From NCBI RefSeq assembly GCF_000007345.1, contig NC_003552.1:4898001-4962000 (forward strand): a stretch of DNA of 64,000 nucleotides, in the 5' to 3' direction. The notes under the pieces were generated by a model. That model saw only the letters and a list, made by a program, of their open reading frames with translations. It made no database searches and was not told where the DNA came from. The position numbers and the translations under genes were made by a program. Source of the stretch: Methanosarcina acetivorans C2A (GTDB taxonomy: Archaea; Halobacteriota; Methanosarcinia; Methanosarcinales; Methanosarcinaceae). Below are positions 55,439 through 64,000 of this stretch, piece by piece (the stretch's first letter is position 1; each line of letters opens with the position of its first letter).

Positions 55439-56365
55439 TTAAAGATTCATTCCTGTGGCATTAAGAAAAGCATCTTCCAATGAGAGAGAATTTTCTATAA
55501 GTTTGAAAACACGGCCTCCGCTTTCAACAATTAACCTGTTGATTTCCGGTTTGACATCTATCCTGGAATTTACGAAAATGTCCAGAGTATTTTCGGCTTT
55601 CAATTCGGTTTTTACAACAAACTCCAGACTCTTGATCAAAGAAATCATCTCAGAAGAGAGATTGTATACTCCAATCGTAATAACTCCATTTGACTCAAGG
55701 TGGCGAATTTTCTCAATTGCACTTTCGGCAATAAGCTTGCCTTTGTCCAGAATCCCGACATAGGTACAGATCTCCTGTACTTCCAGAAGGTTATGGGATG
55801 AAAGAAATATCGTAATCCCTCTGTTATTGCACTCGCGAAGAATTTGCCGAATTTGCCGGATACCAACAGGATCAAGACCGTTTGTTGGTTCGTCAAGAAC
55901 CAGTACTTCCGGCTTATTCAAAAGAGCCTGGGCAATTCCCAGCCGTGTTTTCATACCATGGGAAAAATAAGCCACTTTTTTGAACATTTCATTGCCAAGC
56001 CCAACCTGATCCAGTAAATTCCGAGATTGTTCCAAGCTCTCTTTTTTACTCAGGCCTTTTAACCTGCCGTAATAGATCATGTGGCTTAAGGCTGTCCTCT
56101 CATCGTAAAAACCGGAATCCTGAGGAACCAGACCCAGGAGCTGTTTAATCTTTCCCGATTCGGAAGACATGTCCATGCCGTCAACAAAAATTTGCCCCTG
56201 TGTAGGCGTTGAAAGCCCTGACAATAATTTTATTGTGGTTGTTTTTCCGGCACCGTTCCGGCCCAAAAAACCGTAGATACTTCCTTTTTCTACATTCAGG
56301 GAGAGATCTTCCAGAACAAAACGGGAACCGTACTTTTTGTACAGTTTTTTGGTAGAGATAGCCAC
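55439..56365 (-). CDS. ABC transporter ATPase (drug/antimicrobial-peptide export type)
   Basis: 308 aa. Walker A GRNGAGKTTT, Q-loop VPQDSGFYDE, a modified signature YFSHGMKTRLGIAQALL and Walker B VLVLDEPTNGLDP, as in CcmA/NatA-type exporters. The C-terminal 90 residues are the regulatory domain common in this group. The start is GTG (56363-56365), with AAGGAGGG inside the end of the permease gene. It acts with the permease just upstream. Confidence 0.9.
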   Translation of the reverse strand: MAISTKKLYKKYGSRFVLEDLSLNVEKGSIYGFLGRNGAGKTTTIKLLSGLSTPTQGQIFVDGMDMSSESGKIKQLLGLVPQDSGFYDERTALSHMIYYGRLKGLSKKESLEQSRNLLDQVGLGNEMFKKVAYFSHGMKTRLGIAQALLNKPEVLVLDEPTNGLDPVGIRQIRQILRECNNRGITIFLSSHNLLEVQEICTYVGILDKGKLIAESAIEKIRHLESNGVITIGVYNLSSEMISLIKSLEFVVKTELKAENTLDIFVNSRIDVKPEINRLIVESGGRVFKLIENSLSLEDAFLNATGMNL

Positions 56366-56370
56366 AGTAA

Positions 56371-57123
56371 TTAGAAATCCCTCCTTTTAATGGCTACCAA
56401 ACTCATGGATAAAAAGGCCAGTATGTACAGGAACATTGACAGCAGGCTTTCAAAAACTTTAAGATATCCACCTTCAACCGGGAAGCCTCTCATAAACTCC
56501 ATATTTTTAGCCCCATAAAAAAAGGGGGTGATATATTTTAGATAACTTTCATTTCCCTGTAATATGAAAAATATCAAAATCCCAAGAAAGACTGCAGACA
56601 TTGTGAATGAAATTTTGTTGTTTGCAGACAGCGTTGAGATAAATATAAAAATACTTATGAAACATCCCAAATAAAGGCTTGAAGAAACCCAGAATAGGAT
56701 GATACTTTCGAACTGAAAGGCGTTTCCTGAGGAATACTGATATATCAAGCTTATAAGTGCAATTCCGGAGGAAACGGACGTAAATACCAGTAATAAAAAG
56801 AAAAACTTTCCTAAGACAAAAGATGACCTGTGGACCTTGGAGAGGATGTATCTTACCGACCCGGTTTCAGTTTCACTGCTTATGATATCAAAAGACGCTA
56901 TCATAGTCATGAAAGGTCCGATAAACAACACCACCTGATAAGAAATCAAAGTATACGGGATGTCGCCGGAATTTGAAAAGAAAAGGAAAAGGTAACTGGT
57001 ACTATAGTGCATTACCAGAAAACAAAGAAAGATAAAAACTCCGCCAAAAAGCCAAACATATCTACTTTTTGAACCCCTTAATGTTTCATCTTCTCCAATA
57101 ATCCGTATTTCAGAAAAATTCAT
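56371..57123 (-). CDS. ABC-2 type permease
   Basis: 250 aa with six hydrophobic helices. The loop after helix 2, SFDIISSETETGSVRYILSK, is typical for ABC-2 permeases, and the first helix is preceded by a short cytoplasmic stretch. It pairs with the ATPase gene five bases downstream. Its ATG overlaps the stop of the preceding small membrane-protein gene by four bases (ATGA), so all three are one operon. Confidence 0.87.
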   Translation of the reverse strand: MNFSEIRIIGEDETLRGSKSRYVWLFGGVFIFLCFLVMHYSTSYLFLFFSNSGDIPYTLISYQVVLFIGPFMTMIASFDIISSETETGSVRYILSKVHRSSFVLGKFFFLLLVFTSVSSGIALISLIYQYSSGNAFQFESIILFWVSSSLYLGCFISIFIFISTLSANNKISFTMSAVFLGILIFFILQGNESYLKYITPFFYGAKNMEFMRGFPVEGGYLKVFESLLSMFLYILAFLSMSLVAIKRRDF

Positions 57124-57497
57124 AATCTTTCGTCCTGTTGATTACTGCTGAGGTTGGAGGCAACAAATGCCCCAAAGAACCCTATTACTGAATAGAAAAA
57201 AGCCATAATGAGCGCAAAACCGATGAGAGCAGACAGAGCTACACCCCCATATTGTAACGCGAGCTTTCCATCGGAGGTAAACAAAAATACTAAAATCCAG
57301 CCAATCAGGTTATATGTAAATATTGAAAAAAAAGCATATTTTTCCGACCCTTTGCCTATGGTTTTACCAATTAATATGCCTACAACAACAGCACCTATAA
57401 TCCCTCCGTATGTTGGATCAAACCCTAAAAATTCAAAAAACCCGAATAACACAAGTCCGACCACTATTCCTATAAACAATAAATTTCCGGTTTTCAT
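57120..57497 (-). CDS. Four-helix membrane protein of the ABC exporter operon
   Basis: 125 aa, four hydrophobic helices with glycine-rich turns: GIVVGLVLFGFFEFLGF, GAVVVGILIGKTIGKG, FTYNLIGWILVFLF and GFALIMAFFYSVIGFFGAFV. No named family was recognised. Being the first gene of the operon and coupled to the permease, it may be a subunit or an immunity-type partner of the exporter. Element C lies about 100 bases upstream. Confidence 0.7.
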   Translation of the reverse strand: MKTGNLLFIGIVVGLVLFGFFEFLGFDPTYGGIIGAVVVGILIGKTIGKGSEKYAFFSIFTYNLIGWILVFLFTSDGKLALQYGGVALSALIGFALIMAFFYSVIGFFGAFVASNLSSNQQDERL

Positions 57498-57984
57498 GAT
57501 ATCACATTCAAAAAATGGTGAGAACCACAGAAATAAACAAAAGAAGAAAGGAAATAATTCCTCTTTTTTTACTCCATAAATTCCTGGTTGTTAACTCCTT
57601 ATAAGTTTTCTGACCAAAGAGTCTAACAATCCAAAGTATGTAGGATTTATGATTAATTATTTAAAAAGCCCTGTATAATAGGACTAATTGTTTGAGATTT
57701 TGGAATTGTTTGAGATTTTGGTCAGAAAGCGTATACACCCATGCCCAACGTAAGTTAGCCATCAGGATGAAAAATTTATAATATTCATATTAAAAAAGAT
57801 ACTAACCGTTCAACCAAATTTGAAAAAATCCTTACAATTCATTACAGAGCAACATATTTCTTTTGTATCGTTTTTTACCTATTTATTAATGCGCTTTAGT
57901 GTTACCTTCTATCACCCTAACATGGTACATTCTTCTGGTTTTTGCTCTTTTTCATTGTGTTGTAATTTTTTGTCAATATTCTGT
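57498..57984. other. Intergenic region around element C
   Basis: About 490 bases between the exporter operon start and the convergently placed end of the Cas4-like gene. Apart from element C no gene or repeat was found. Confidence 0.5.
57593..57740 (-). promoter_or_regulatory. Inverted-arm element C
   Basis: The left arm (57593-57632) matches elements A and B with three changes in 39. The right arm (57702-57740) reads GTATACGCTTTCTGACCA on the minus strand. An 18-base piece (AATTGTTTGAGATTTTGG) is duplicated next to the right arm at 57686-57721. It is about 100-240 bases upstream of the exporter operon. Confidence 0.65.
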
Positions 57985-58806
57985 TCAAAAAAACTTAGAC
58001 ATAAGAGAAGAATTCGAAACACAATGCTCTGAAAATGTACATTGCGTGCAGAATTTTTCTTCAGTTTTTTCAGGCATGAGTCCGGCTTTTATTTTTTCCA
58101 CCCGCCTGCAGATTTTCAACACCTCTCTCCTGTCCGAACTTCGGATGACCACTTTTCGGAGAAGCCCGAAACTTACATACTCAACAAAAGCGAAAGGGAC
58201 CTCTTTTCCGGATTCGGCTTCAAGGAGGAGGGCAAGAGATGCAGCATGCATTCTATCGGACGCCCAAACCCCCTGGACAGGGCAGTTTCCCGGTTTCAGG
58301 ATTGAAGGAACATTCGTGTCCTCAAAACAGACTATTTTGGAGGGGACACCTTTCAGGTTAAGTTTTTCCGAGGAAAGAAAAGGCTCGGTTTTTACAGGGG
58401 TAAGTGCCGCAAGCATGGTGTCTTTTCCATATTCTTCAAGCCCTCTTAGAAGGTTCGCCACAATTTCCGGAATTTTTGCTCTTGCCCGCGCGCTCCCTTC
58501 TTCCAGTGCGCCCCCTTCTATGCGGGTAAAATCCCCCGGAAACATTAACGGGAGATCTTCATATGCCTGATTGAGGGCAACTTCAAGTTCTTTACACAGG
58601 GTATCGGCGTTTAACGAACACTTGCTCACAATTTCAGGATAATTTAGAGAGAGCTCTTTCAGGAGCATTCTCTCGAGCCGTGAAGCGTTTATTTCCGGAA
58701 ATAGTTCAAATCCGCGGCTGACAAAGTACACCCGCCGCGGGCAGCTGATATATAGGAGAAGGTCGGAGACACTTATCTCCGGGCTCCGTGGAGTTGCAGG
58801 CATCAC
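57985..58806 (-). CDS. Cas4/Dna2-like protein with degenerate nuclease site
   Basis: 273 aa. The iron-sulfur cysteines of the Cas4 family are present: Cys22 (LLLYISCPRRVYF) and Cys253, 256 and 262 (FCTQCTFSEHC). The PD-(D/E)xK nuclease core is altered: where Cas4 has GxxD the protein has GVPSKIV; where it has ExK it has SILKPG; where it has QxxxY it has MHAAS. So Asp and Glu are gone and only the Lys is kept. It probably binds a [4Fe-4S] cluster and perhaps DNA but should not cut. No CRISPR array or other cas gene is nearby. The upstream gap is shared with the divergent mevalonate-pathway regulator. Confidence 0.75.
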   Translation of the reverse strand: MMPATPRSPEISVSDLLLYISCPRRVYFVSRGFELFPEINASRLERMLLKELSLNYPEIVSKCSLNADTLCKELEVALNQAYEDLPLMFPGDFTRIEGGALEEGSARARAKIPEIVANLLRGLEEYGKDTMLAALTPVKTEPFLSSEKLNLKGVPSKIVCFEDTNVPSILKPGNCPVQGVWASDRMHAASLALLLEAESGKEVPFAFVEYVSFGLLRKVVIRSSDRREVLKICRRVEKIKAGLMPEKTEEKFCTQCTFSEHCVSNSSLMSKFF

Positions 58807-58943
58807 GTTCCAATTTATCTTTCGGATCTTATAAATTTTTTGTAGAAGACATCCATTTTTAAACCGCTCCAGTACTGCGACAATTGCCGAACTCGCATTC
58901 GTTAGATATATATGGTAATGTTTCGTCTTAGTTTAAGGAAGTC

Positions 58944-59684
58944 ATGACATCAAACGATTCCTCAGAAAATCTGCGCAACCGTCTCGCGGAAAAAATGGCT
59001 GGTGATATCACACTCTCGGAAAAGCCCGGAGAGTCCCTGAAAAAGTGGAGGTTAAACTTCGAGATATCCCAGACCGATATTGCAAATTACCTTAAGGTAT
59101 CCCCCTCTGTGATCAGCGACTATGAAAGTGGAAGGCGAAAGTCTCCAGGGACACTGATAGTCCGGAAGATCGTTGAATCGCTGCTTGAAATTGATATGGA
59201 GCGGGGTGGGAAGAAGATCCACGCTTACGAATCCATACTTAACGCTGAAAACAGTTCTAAATCCATCTACTCAACCTATGAATATACTATCCCGATACAG
59301 CTTGCAAAACTGGTTAACCTTATCGAAGGCGATATTGTCTACAAAGGAGCTGAAAAGCCTCTGTATGGTTTTTCTGTCATCGACAGTCAGAGGGCGATCC
59401 TGGAACTTTCCTCCCATGAATTCCAGAAGCTCTACGGCTGGAGTACGGACAGAGCCATGATCTTTACGAAGGTCAGTACCGGAAAATCCCCCATGGTAGC
59501 TATCCGGGTCACCAACCTGAAACCCGGAGCTGTTGTGCTCCACGGACTCCGTAATGACGAGGTTGAACCTGTTGTAGTCAAGATGGCGGAGGTAGACCGA
59601 ATCCCCCTGGTCGCAACCACAATGGACCTCGACCAGATTGTGCAGTTACTGAAAAAATACAGTCAATATTATGCGAGGGAATGA
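58944..59684 (+). CDS. HTH transcriptional regulator of the HMG-CoA synthase cluster
   Basis: 246 aa. An XRE-type helix-turn-helix (ESLKKWRLNFEISQTDIANY, then LKVSPSVISDYESGRRKSPG) at about residues 29-75 is followed by an archaeal C-terminal domain (COG1709-type), with TIPIQLAKLVNLIEGDIVYK and ATTMDLDQIVQLLKKYSQYY. The gene is found directly before HMG-CoA synthase in many euryarchaeota, so control of isoprenoid lipid synthesis is likely, but the effector is unknown. AAGGAAGTC precedes the ATG. The gap to the next gene is 43 bases. Confidence 0.88.
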   Translation: MTSNDSSENLRNRLAEKMAGDITLSEKPGESLKKWRLNFEISQTDIANYLKVSPSVISDYESGRRKSPGTLIVRKIVESLLEIDMERGGKKIHAYESILNAENSSKSIYSTYEYTIPIQLAKLVNLIEGDIVYKGAEKPLYGFSVIDSQRAILELSSHEFQKLYGWSTDRAMIFTKVSTGKSPMVAIRVTNLKPGAVVLHGLRNDEVEPVVVKMAEVDRIPLVATTMDLDQIVQLLKKYSQYYARE

Positions 59685-59727
59685 ACCCTGAAACTGATGC
59701 CTTAAACACTCAAAAACAGGTGAACAC

Positions 59728-60777
59728 ATGACTATCGGAATTGTATCTTACGGTGCTTATGTCCCGAGATACCGGATAAAAATTGAAGAAATCGCCCGGC
59801 TCTGGGGTGATGACGCCGAGGCTCTCAAAAATGGCCTCATGGTGTACGAAAAGTCCGTGCCTGATGTCGACGAAGACGCAGCAACGATTGCAGTGGAAGC
59901 GGCAAGATATGCAATGGCAAGAAGCGGCGTAGATCCCTCCAGAATCGGGGCGGTGTACACGGGTTCAGAAAGTCATCCCTACGCTGTAAAACCTACAAGC
60001 ACCATCGTCGCCCAGGCTATCGGCGCAACCCCCGAAATGACTGCAGCAGACTTTGAGTTTGCCTGTAAAGCAGGAACAGCCGCAGTTCAGGCCTGTATGG
60101 GCCTCGTGGGCTCGGGAATGATCGACCTTGGCCTGGCCATCGGAGCAGACGTTTCCCAGGGAGCCCCAAGCGATGCCCTTGAATACACTGCAGCTGCAGG
60201 CGGAGTTGCCTGCCTGATCGGAAGAAAAGAATCCGAACTTGCCGCAATCATTGAAGATACATACTCTTTTACAACGGATACCCCTGACTTCTGGAGAAGG
60301 GAAGGAATGCCCTATCCCGAACATGGAGGCAGGTTTACGGGAGAGCCCGGATACTTCAAGCACGTGACAAACGGCGCAAAAGGGCTGCTTGAAAAACTCG
60401 GGACAAAACCTGAAGATTATGATTATGCAGTCTTCCACCAGCCAAACGGGAAATTCCCTAGCAAAGCTGCAAAGATACTCGGGTTTACAAAAGCCCAGAT
60501 TACTCCCGGACTTGTTGTCCCGAAAATAGGGAACACCTATTCTGGTTCCTGCCTGATGGGAATTGCTGCAACCCTTGACCAGGCAAAGCCCGGAGACCGT
60601 ATTTTTGCAACCGCCTTCGGGTCAGGAGCAGGGTCCGACGCGTTCAGCATAACAGTTACCGACAGGATTGAGGAAATCCGAAATAGGGCTCCGAAGGTTT
60701 CCGAACTTATCAAGGATCCCGTATACATCGACTACGCAAGGTATGCCAGGCATAAAGGCAAGATCCGTCTGGCCTGA
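59728..60777 (+). CDS. Hydroxymethylglutaryl-CoA synthase (archaeal type)
   Basis: 349 aa. It condenses acetoacetyl-CoA with acetyl-CoA to HMG-CoA for mevalonate and archaeal lipid synthesis. Catalytic Cys113 in [13 protein letters not shown]; the acid/base His lies in [16 protein letters not shown]-like block [18 protein letters not shown]. It is followed after 17 bases by thiolase and then the DUF35 protein. Family knowledge: thiolase, HMG-CoA synthase and DUF35 form one complex that channels acetoacetyl-CoA, overcoming the unfavourable thiolase equilibrium. Confidence 0.96.
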   Translation: MTIGIVSYGAYVPRYRIKIEEIARLWGDDAEALKNGLMVYEKSVPDVDEDAATIAVEAARYAMARSGVDPSRIGAVYTGSESHPYAVKPTSTIVAQAIGATPEMTAADFEFACKAGTAAVQACMGLVGSGMIDLGLAIGADVSQGAPSDALEYTAAAGGVACLIGRKESELAAIIEDTYSFTTDTPDFWRREGMPYPEHGGRFTGEPGYFKHVTNGAKGLLEKLGTKPEDYDYAVFHQPNGKFPSKAAKILGFTKAQITPGLVVPKIGNTYSGSCLMGIAATLDQAKPGDRIFATAFGSGAGSDAFSITVTDRIEEIRNRAPKVSELIKDPVYIDYARYARHKGKIRLA

Positions 60778-60794
60778 AAACGGGGTGAATAAGA

Positions 60795-61967
60795 ATGAGA
60801 GACGTAGCAATTATCGGAGTAAAAAATACTAAATTTGGGGAACTCTGGGATCGCTCCTTGAGAGACATAATTGTAGAAGCCGCTATCGGAGTACTTGATG
60901 ATGCAGATGTTAGCGGAAAAGAAATCGATGCTCTGTATCTAGGGAACATGAGTGGCGGCCGTTTTGTTGACCAGGAACATATAGGGGCCCTCATCGCGGA
61001 TTATTCCGGGCTTTCCAAGAACCTGCATATTCCGGCTACCCGGGTCGAGGCTGCCTGTGCATCAGGCGGGCTTGCGCTGCGCCAGGCCATCATGGCAGTA
61101 GCATCCGGCTACAGCAATATCGTAGTTGCAGCAGGGGCGGAAAAAATGACCGATGTAGGGACCGAAGAGGCATCCTCCGCTCTTGCAGCAGCAGCCGACC
61201 GTGAATGGGAAGGTATGGCAGGAGCAACTTTTCCCGGCCTGTATGCAATGATTGCAAAACTGCACATGCATAGATACGGAACCACCAGTGAACAGCTTGC
61301 AGAGGTTGCCGTAAAAAATCATAAAAACGGCTCTTTAAATCCCATTGCTCAGTACAAGAACGAAATCTCCGTAGATGATGTGCTGAAGTCAATAATGGTG
61401 GCTGATCCGTTGCATATCTTCGACTGCTCCCCAATAACAGACGGAGCATCGGCACTTGTTGTAGCTCCTGCGGACATCGCTCACAAGTATACCGATACTC
61501 CCATTTACATTAAGGCGACAGCACAGGCAAGTGACACAATTGCCCTTCATGACAGGAGGGACATCACCACTCTGGACTCAACCGTGATGGCTGCAAAGAG
61601 GGCATATTCAATGGCAAAATTGACCCCTGAAGACATTGACCTTGTCGAAGTACACGACTGCTTTACTATTGCCGAGATCTGTGCAATTGAAGACCTCGGC
61701 TTTGCGGAGAAAGGGAAAGGCGGAATTGTCACCGAAAATGGAGAAACCGCTATTGGCGGCAGGATTCCTGTCAACACCTCCGGCGGCCTGAAAGCCTGCG
61801 GACATCCTGTTGGAGCAACAGGCATAAAACAGGCTGTGGAAATCGTAACCCAGCTGCGCGGGGATGCAGGCAAACGCCAGGTAGCAGGGGCAGAGTACGG
61901 AATGACCCATAACGTAGGAGGGTCAGGAGCAACGGCAGTAATACATATCTTATCGAGGGAGAGGTGA
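60795..61967 (+). CDS. Acetyl-CoA C-acetyltransferase (thiolase)
   Basis: 390 aa. Nucleophile Cys88 in [13 protein letters not shown]; His in [11 protein letters not shown]; and the GHPVGATG block with [12 protein letters not shown] near the C-terminus. It is of the archaeal SCP2/thiolase type, which works with HMG-CoA synthase. It lies between HMG-CoA synthase and the DUF35 gene with gaps of 17 and 6 bases. GGGGTGAAT precedes the ATG. Confidence 0.95.
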   Translation: MRDVAIIGVKNTKFGELWDRSLRDIIVEAAIGVLDDADVSGKEIDALYLGNMSGGRFVDQEHIGALIADYSGLSKNLHIPATRVEAACASGGLALRQAIMAVASGYSNIVVAAGAEKMTDVGTEEASSALAAAADREWEGMAGATFPGLYAMIAKLHMHRYGTTSEQLAEVAVKNHKNGSLNPIAQYKNEISVDDVLKSIMVADPLHIFDCSPITDGASALVVAPADIAHKYTDTPIYIKATAQASDTIALHDRRDITTLDSTVMAAKRAYSMAKLTPEDIDLVEVHDCFTIAEICAIEDLGFAEKGKGGIVTENGETAIGGRIPVNTSGGLKACGHPVGATGIKQAVEIVTQLRGDAGKRQVAGAEYGMTHNVGGSGATAVIHILSRER

Positions 61968-61973
61968 TATCCG

Positions 61974-62372
61974 ATGTCTTCCGTTCCAAGATTCTGGAGA
62001 AATCTCGGCAGTAGGTACAACCTTGAAGGTACCCGTTGTGATGAATGTGGAAACTATTTCTACCCCCCCCGTAATTTTTGCGTGAACTGCAGGCGATCGG
62101 GTCAGATTGAACCCTATAAATTTAAAGGCACAGGCGAAATAGTAACCTATACGCTAATTCACACAGCTGCGGAAGGTTTTGAAGGCCAGGCTCCATATAC
62201 CCTTGCGATCATCAAGCTGGATGAAGGGCCCCGCCTGACCTCCCAGGTGGTTGGCGACCCTGAGAAAATCCAGATAGGAACGCGGGTCAGGTCCGTGTTC
62301 AGAAAGCTCGGAGAAGACGGCGAACGCGGTATGATCTACTACGGCACCAAGTTTGTTCCGGCAGAAGAATGA
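61974..62372 (+). CDS. DUF35 zinc-ribbon/OB-fold protein, thiolase/HMG-CoA synthase scaffold
   Basis: 132 aa. The zinc ribbon uses Cys22, 25, 36 and 39 (CDECGNYFYPPRNFCVNC). The OB-fold follows with GTGEIVTYTLIHTAAEGFEG and PYTLAIIKLDEGPRLTSQVV. In the known archaeal complex the DUF35 subunit bridges thiolase and HMG-CoA synthase and closes a shared CoA-binding channel. It starts six bases after thiolase with GAGGTGAT as ribosome site and is the last gene of the operon. Confidence 0.93.
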   Translation: MSSVPRFWRNLGSRYNLEGTRCDECGNYFYPPRNFCVNCRRSGQIEPYKFKGTGEIVTYTLIHTAAEGFEGQAPYTLAIIKLDEGPRLTSQVVGDPEKIQIGTRVRSVFRKLGEDGERGMIYYGTKFVPAEE

Positions 62373-62472
62373 TAGGGCCAGGACTTTTCCTTCCTGGAAA
62401 TTTAATAAATTTACGGTTTAGTTAATAAATAACGGATTGAATCCTGAACATAACCGGAGATGTCTGGAAACT

Positions 62473-63003
62473 ATGATTGAAGTGGAAGTCAAGGTAAGAG
62501 CGGATCACTCAAAGATCCGCCCTCTCCTTGAGAAAATCGGGGCAAATAAAATTGGAGTTGAAGAACAATCGGACACTTATTTTTCAGCTCCATATCGGGA
62601 CTTTGCAAACACCGATGAAGCCCTCAGGATCCGCTCTCTGGGCGGGCAGGCTGTTTTAACCTATAAAGGGCCTAAGCTTGATAAAGTCTCCAAAACCCGA
62701 GAAGAACTCGAAACTCCTGTAGATGAGGCTACAACGGCGAAAATATTTCGTGCCCTGGGGTTCTCGGAAGCCGGAGCAGTCCGCAAAAAACGAGAAATAT
62801 TCAGAGCAGGAGAAGTAATCGTCTGCCTTGATGCAGTCGAGGGACTGGGAGAATTCCTGGAAGTAGAACTTGATGTGGAAGATGAAAAAGATCTTGAAAG
62901 CTCCAGGGAGAAGTTGTTTGAATTTTTGTCCCAGTTTGGAGTTGATGAAAAGGACTCTATCAGGACTTCCTACCTTGAGATGGTGCTGGGAAAAAAGAAC
63001 TGA
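62473..63003 (+). CDS. CYTH-domain protein (class IV adenylate cyclase/ThTPase type)
   Basis: 176 aa from the ATG giving MIEVEVKVRADH; an upstream TTG would add twelve residues with no family match. ExExK at the N-terminus (EVEVKV) binds triphosphate; DTYFSAPYRDF and LRIRSLGGQAVLTYKGPK complete the triphosphate tunnel, and FLEVELDVEDEKDL binds metal. Family members act on ATP, thiamine triphosphate or inorganic triphosphate; which one applies is not decided. It lies 100 bases after the mevalonate operon, probably separately transcribed. Confidence 0.88.
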   Translation: MIEVEVKVRADHSKIRPLLEKIGANKIGVEEQSDTYFSAPYRDFANTDEALRIRSLGGQAVLTYKGPKLDKVSKTREELETPVDEATTAKIFRALGFSEAGAVRKKREIFRAGEVIVCLDAVEGLGEFLEVELDVEDEKDLESSREKLFEFLSQFGVDEKDSIRTSYLEMVLGKKN

Positions 63004-63233
63004 AAGCATTTTTACCCATTAATGCTGTTGTGTCAGCAGTAAATATCATCAGCAGTAAAAATGGAATGTCCAATATAGCCGATTACAGCGTTCAGAATCT
63101 TTTTCATTATCTTATAATTCTTGAGGACTGGAGAGACAATACTGCAAATACATATAGTCTTTTTATCCAAAATGTGATAAAGAGAAGTGGAACAACGATT
63201 ATATTTTTCCTGTGACTGAAAACCTATTCAGAA

Positions 63234-63995
63234 TTAAAGGGAATACATTTTTTTCATAATATTTTCAAATCTTGTATTACTGATTGGATGATGACTGATG
63301 ACCTTCCCATTATAAATAATACAAAATGTTCCGAAAGCACAGGGTGTTTGTTGAGCTTCCTCCGAATCCTTAAGGTCGATTAGGTTAGCCTTTATTTTCA
63401 ATTTGTTTCTGGCAGTTTCCAAAATAGCATCCACGTTTTTTACTGAATAAGGACACTGGGCGGAGCGTATGATGGTCAGGCCTTCCTCATATTTCTCCAC
63501 ATTCGCTGAGATGTTTTTAAACTTCGGATCCGGGGCTTTCGGGTTGAATTTTAAAACCATCAATTCAAAATCAGGTTTAGCCTCATCGACAGGAATAAAC
63601 TCCTTTTTTAAGAAAATATCTTTCCTGGCCATAAATGGGCCATTTCTTGTAACAACCGCAACGCCCTGCATGTTTGCTTCTTTTGCATCCTTAATGCACT
63701 CCTCGATCAAAGAAGACGCATATCCTTTCCCTTTAAACTCGTTTTTGAATCCGACAAAAATGCAATGGATAAACATATATCCTTCTGCATCTACCGGGCG
63801 GTGTGCATATTTTCCCGGGATATATTCAAGCATACCCTGGTAACCGCCTTCTCTTGAGATGATTACTTTTATCCTGAGCCCTTTCGGATAGTATTCTTTA
63901 AACCAGTCAATTTTCCTTCTTAACTCAAGGTGCTTTTTTAAATCTTTGTATCCGCAAACACCATACTCAGCAATGTTTTCCGGAGTAAGGTCCAT
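63234..63995 (-). CDS. GNAT acetyltransferase with C-terminal YoaP-like domain
   Basis: 253 aa. The GNAT part (about 1-150) has MFIHCIFVGFKNEFKGKGYA with the acetyl-CoA loop KGKGYASSL. The C-terminal part (about 170-253) is a thioredoxin-like YoaP domain starting LTIIRSAQCPYSVKNVDAIL, with a single cysteine in the CPYS position. YoaP-like domains are usually fused to GNAT domains; the substrate is unknown. The start codon is five bases from the window edge, so its promoter is not visible. Confidence 0.85.
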   Translation of the reverse strand: MDLTPENIAEYGVCGYKDLKKHLELRRKIDWFKEYYPKGLRIKVIISREGGYQGMLEYIPGKYAHRPVDAEGYMFIHCIFVGFKNEFKGKGYASSLIEECIKDAKEANMQGVAVVTRNGPFMARKDIFLKKEFIPVDEAKPDFELMVLKFNPKAPDPKFKNISANVEKYEEGLTIIRSAQCPYSVKNVDAILETARNKLKIKANLIDLKDSEEAQQTPCAFGTFCIIYNGKVISHHPISNTRFENIMKKMYSL

Positions 63996-64000
63996 TATTT

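Noticed and set aside
57985-58806. Active CRISPR-Cas Cas4 nuclease
   Set aside because: Catalytic Asp and Glu are missing and there is no array or cas operon, so only a Cas4-like protein is claimed.
63030-63215. 61-aa open frame
   Set aside because: No ribosome site or domain, and AT-rich composition.
1-64000. tRNA or rRNA genes
   Set aside because: I looked for T-arm and acceptor patterns in the gaps and saw none; a tRNAscan run would be decisive.

Overview
The window is chromosomal DNA of a methanogenic archaeon, almost certainly a Methanosarcina species. The evidence is methanogenesis marker genes next to atwA, a beta-RFAP synthase (methanopterin pathway), an archaeal-type HMG-CoA synthase cluster, a Methanosarcina-type acetate permease, a UPF0228 protein and long AT-rich intergenic regions with archaeal TATA boxes. 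The species cannot be decided from this sequence alone.

Layout. (1) 1-6909, minus strand: genes for maturation and activation of methyl-coenzyme M reductase: atwA, marker 3, then the tightly coupled run marker 6-5-15-17-7. (2) 7.1-9.8 kb: a HAD/soluble P-type-ATPase-like protein, a presenilin-type membrane protease and a small coiled-coil membrane protein. (3) 9.8-11.1 kb: non-coding, with nine perfect tandem copies of a 32-bp unit. (4) 11.2-29.4 kb: ordinary metabolism and maintenance genes (clostripain-like lipoprotein, FEN1, CDF transporter, RFAP synthase, phosphoglycerate mutase, acetate permease, UbiA-type prenyltransferase, FilR1-type regulator, purH, a disulfide-reductase-like flavoprotein, endonuclease III). 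These are interrupted by a dead methyltransferase gene that carries what looks like an IS200/IS605-derived insertion.

(5) 29.6-39.7 kb is the most interesting region, a nickel/cobalt-handling island. It has two ECF-type transporter sets (CbiM+PDGLE protein; CbiM-CbiQ-CbiO; CbiO-CbiQ), a methyltransferase and two tandem nicotianamine-synthase-like genes on the opposite strand. A third nicotianamine-synthase copy survives as a fragment inside the transporter operon. One ATPase has a histidine-rich tail, and a separate small protein is about one third histidine. Three promoters of the island share the motif ATGTTCAT. I propose that the island makes a nicotianamine-like opine metallophore and couples it to Ni/Co uptake and buffering.

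(6) 40-48 kb: a MEDS/PAS histidine kinase, DNA polymerase IV, a chagasin-like inhibitor and a frameshifted PAPS-reductase-like gene. (7) 47.7-57.8 kb: an AT-rich accessory stretch with surface beta-propeller proteins, a secreted protein, a three-gene ABC exporter, an IS5-type transposase remnant, and three copies of a conserved inverted-arm element that look like shared promoters. (8) 58-64 kb: a Cas4-like protein with lost catalytic residues, then the mevalonate-entry operon (regulator, HMG-CoA synthase, thiolase, DUF35 protein), a CYTH protein and a GNAT/YoaP acetyltransferase.

No tRNA, rRNA or CRISPR array was recognised.
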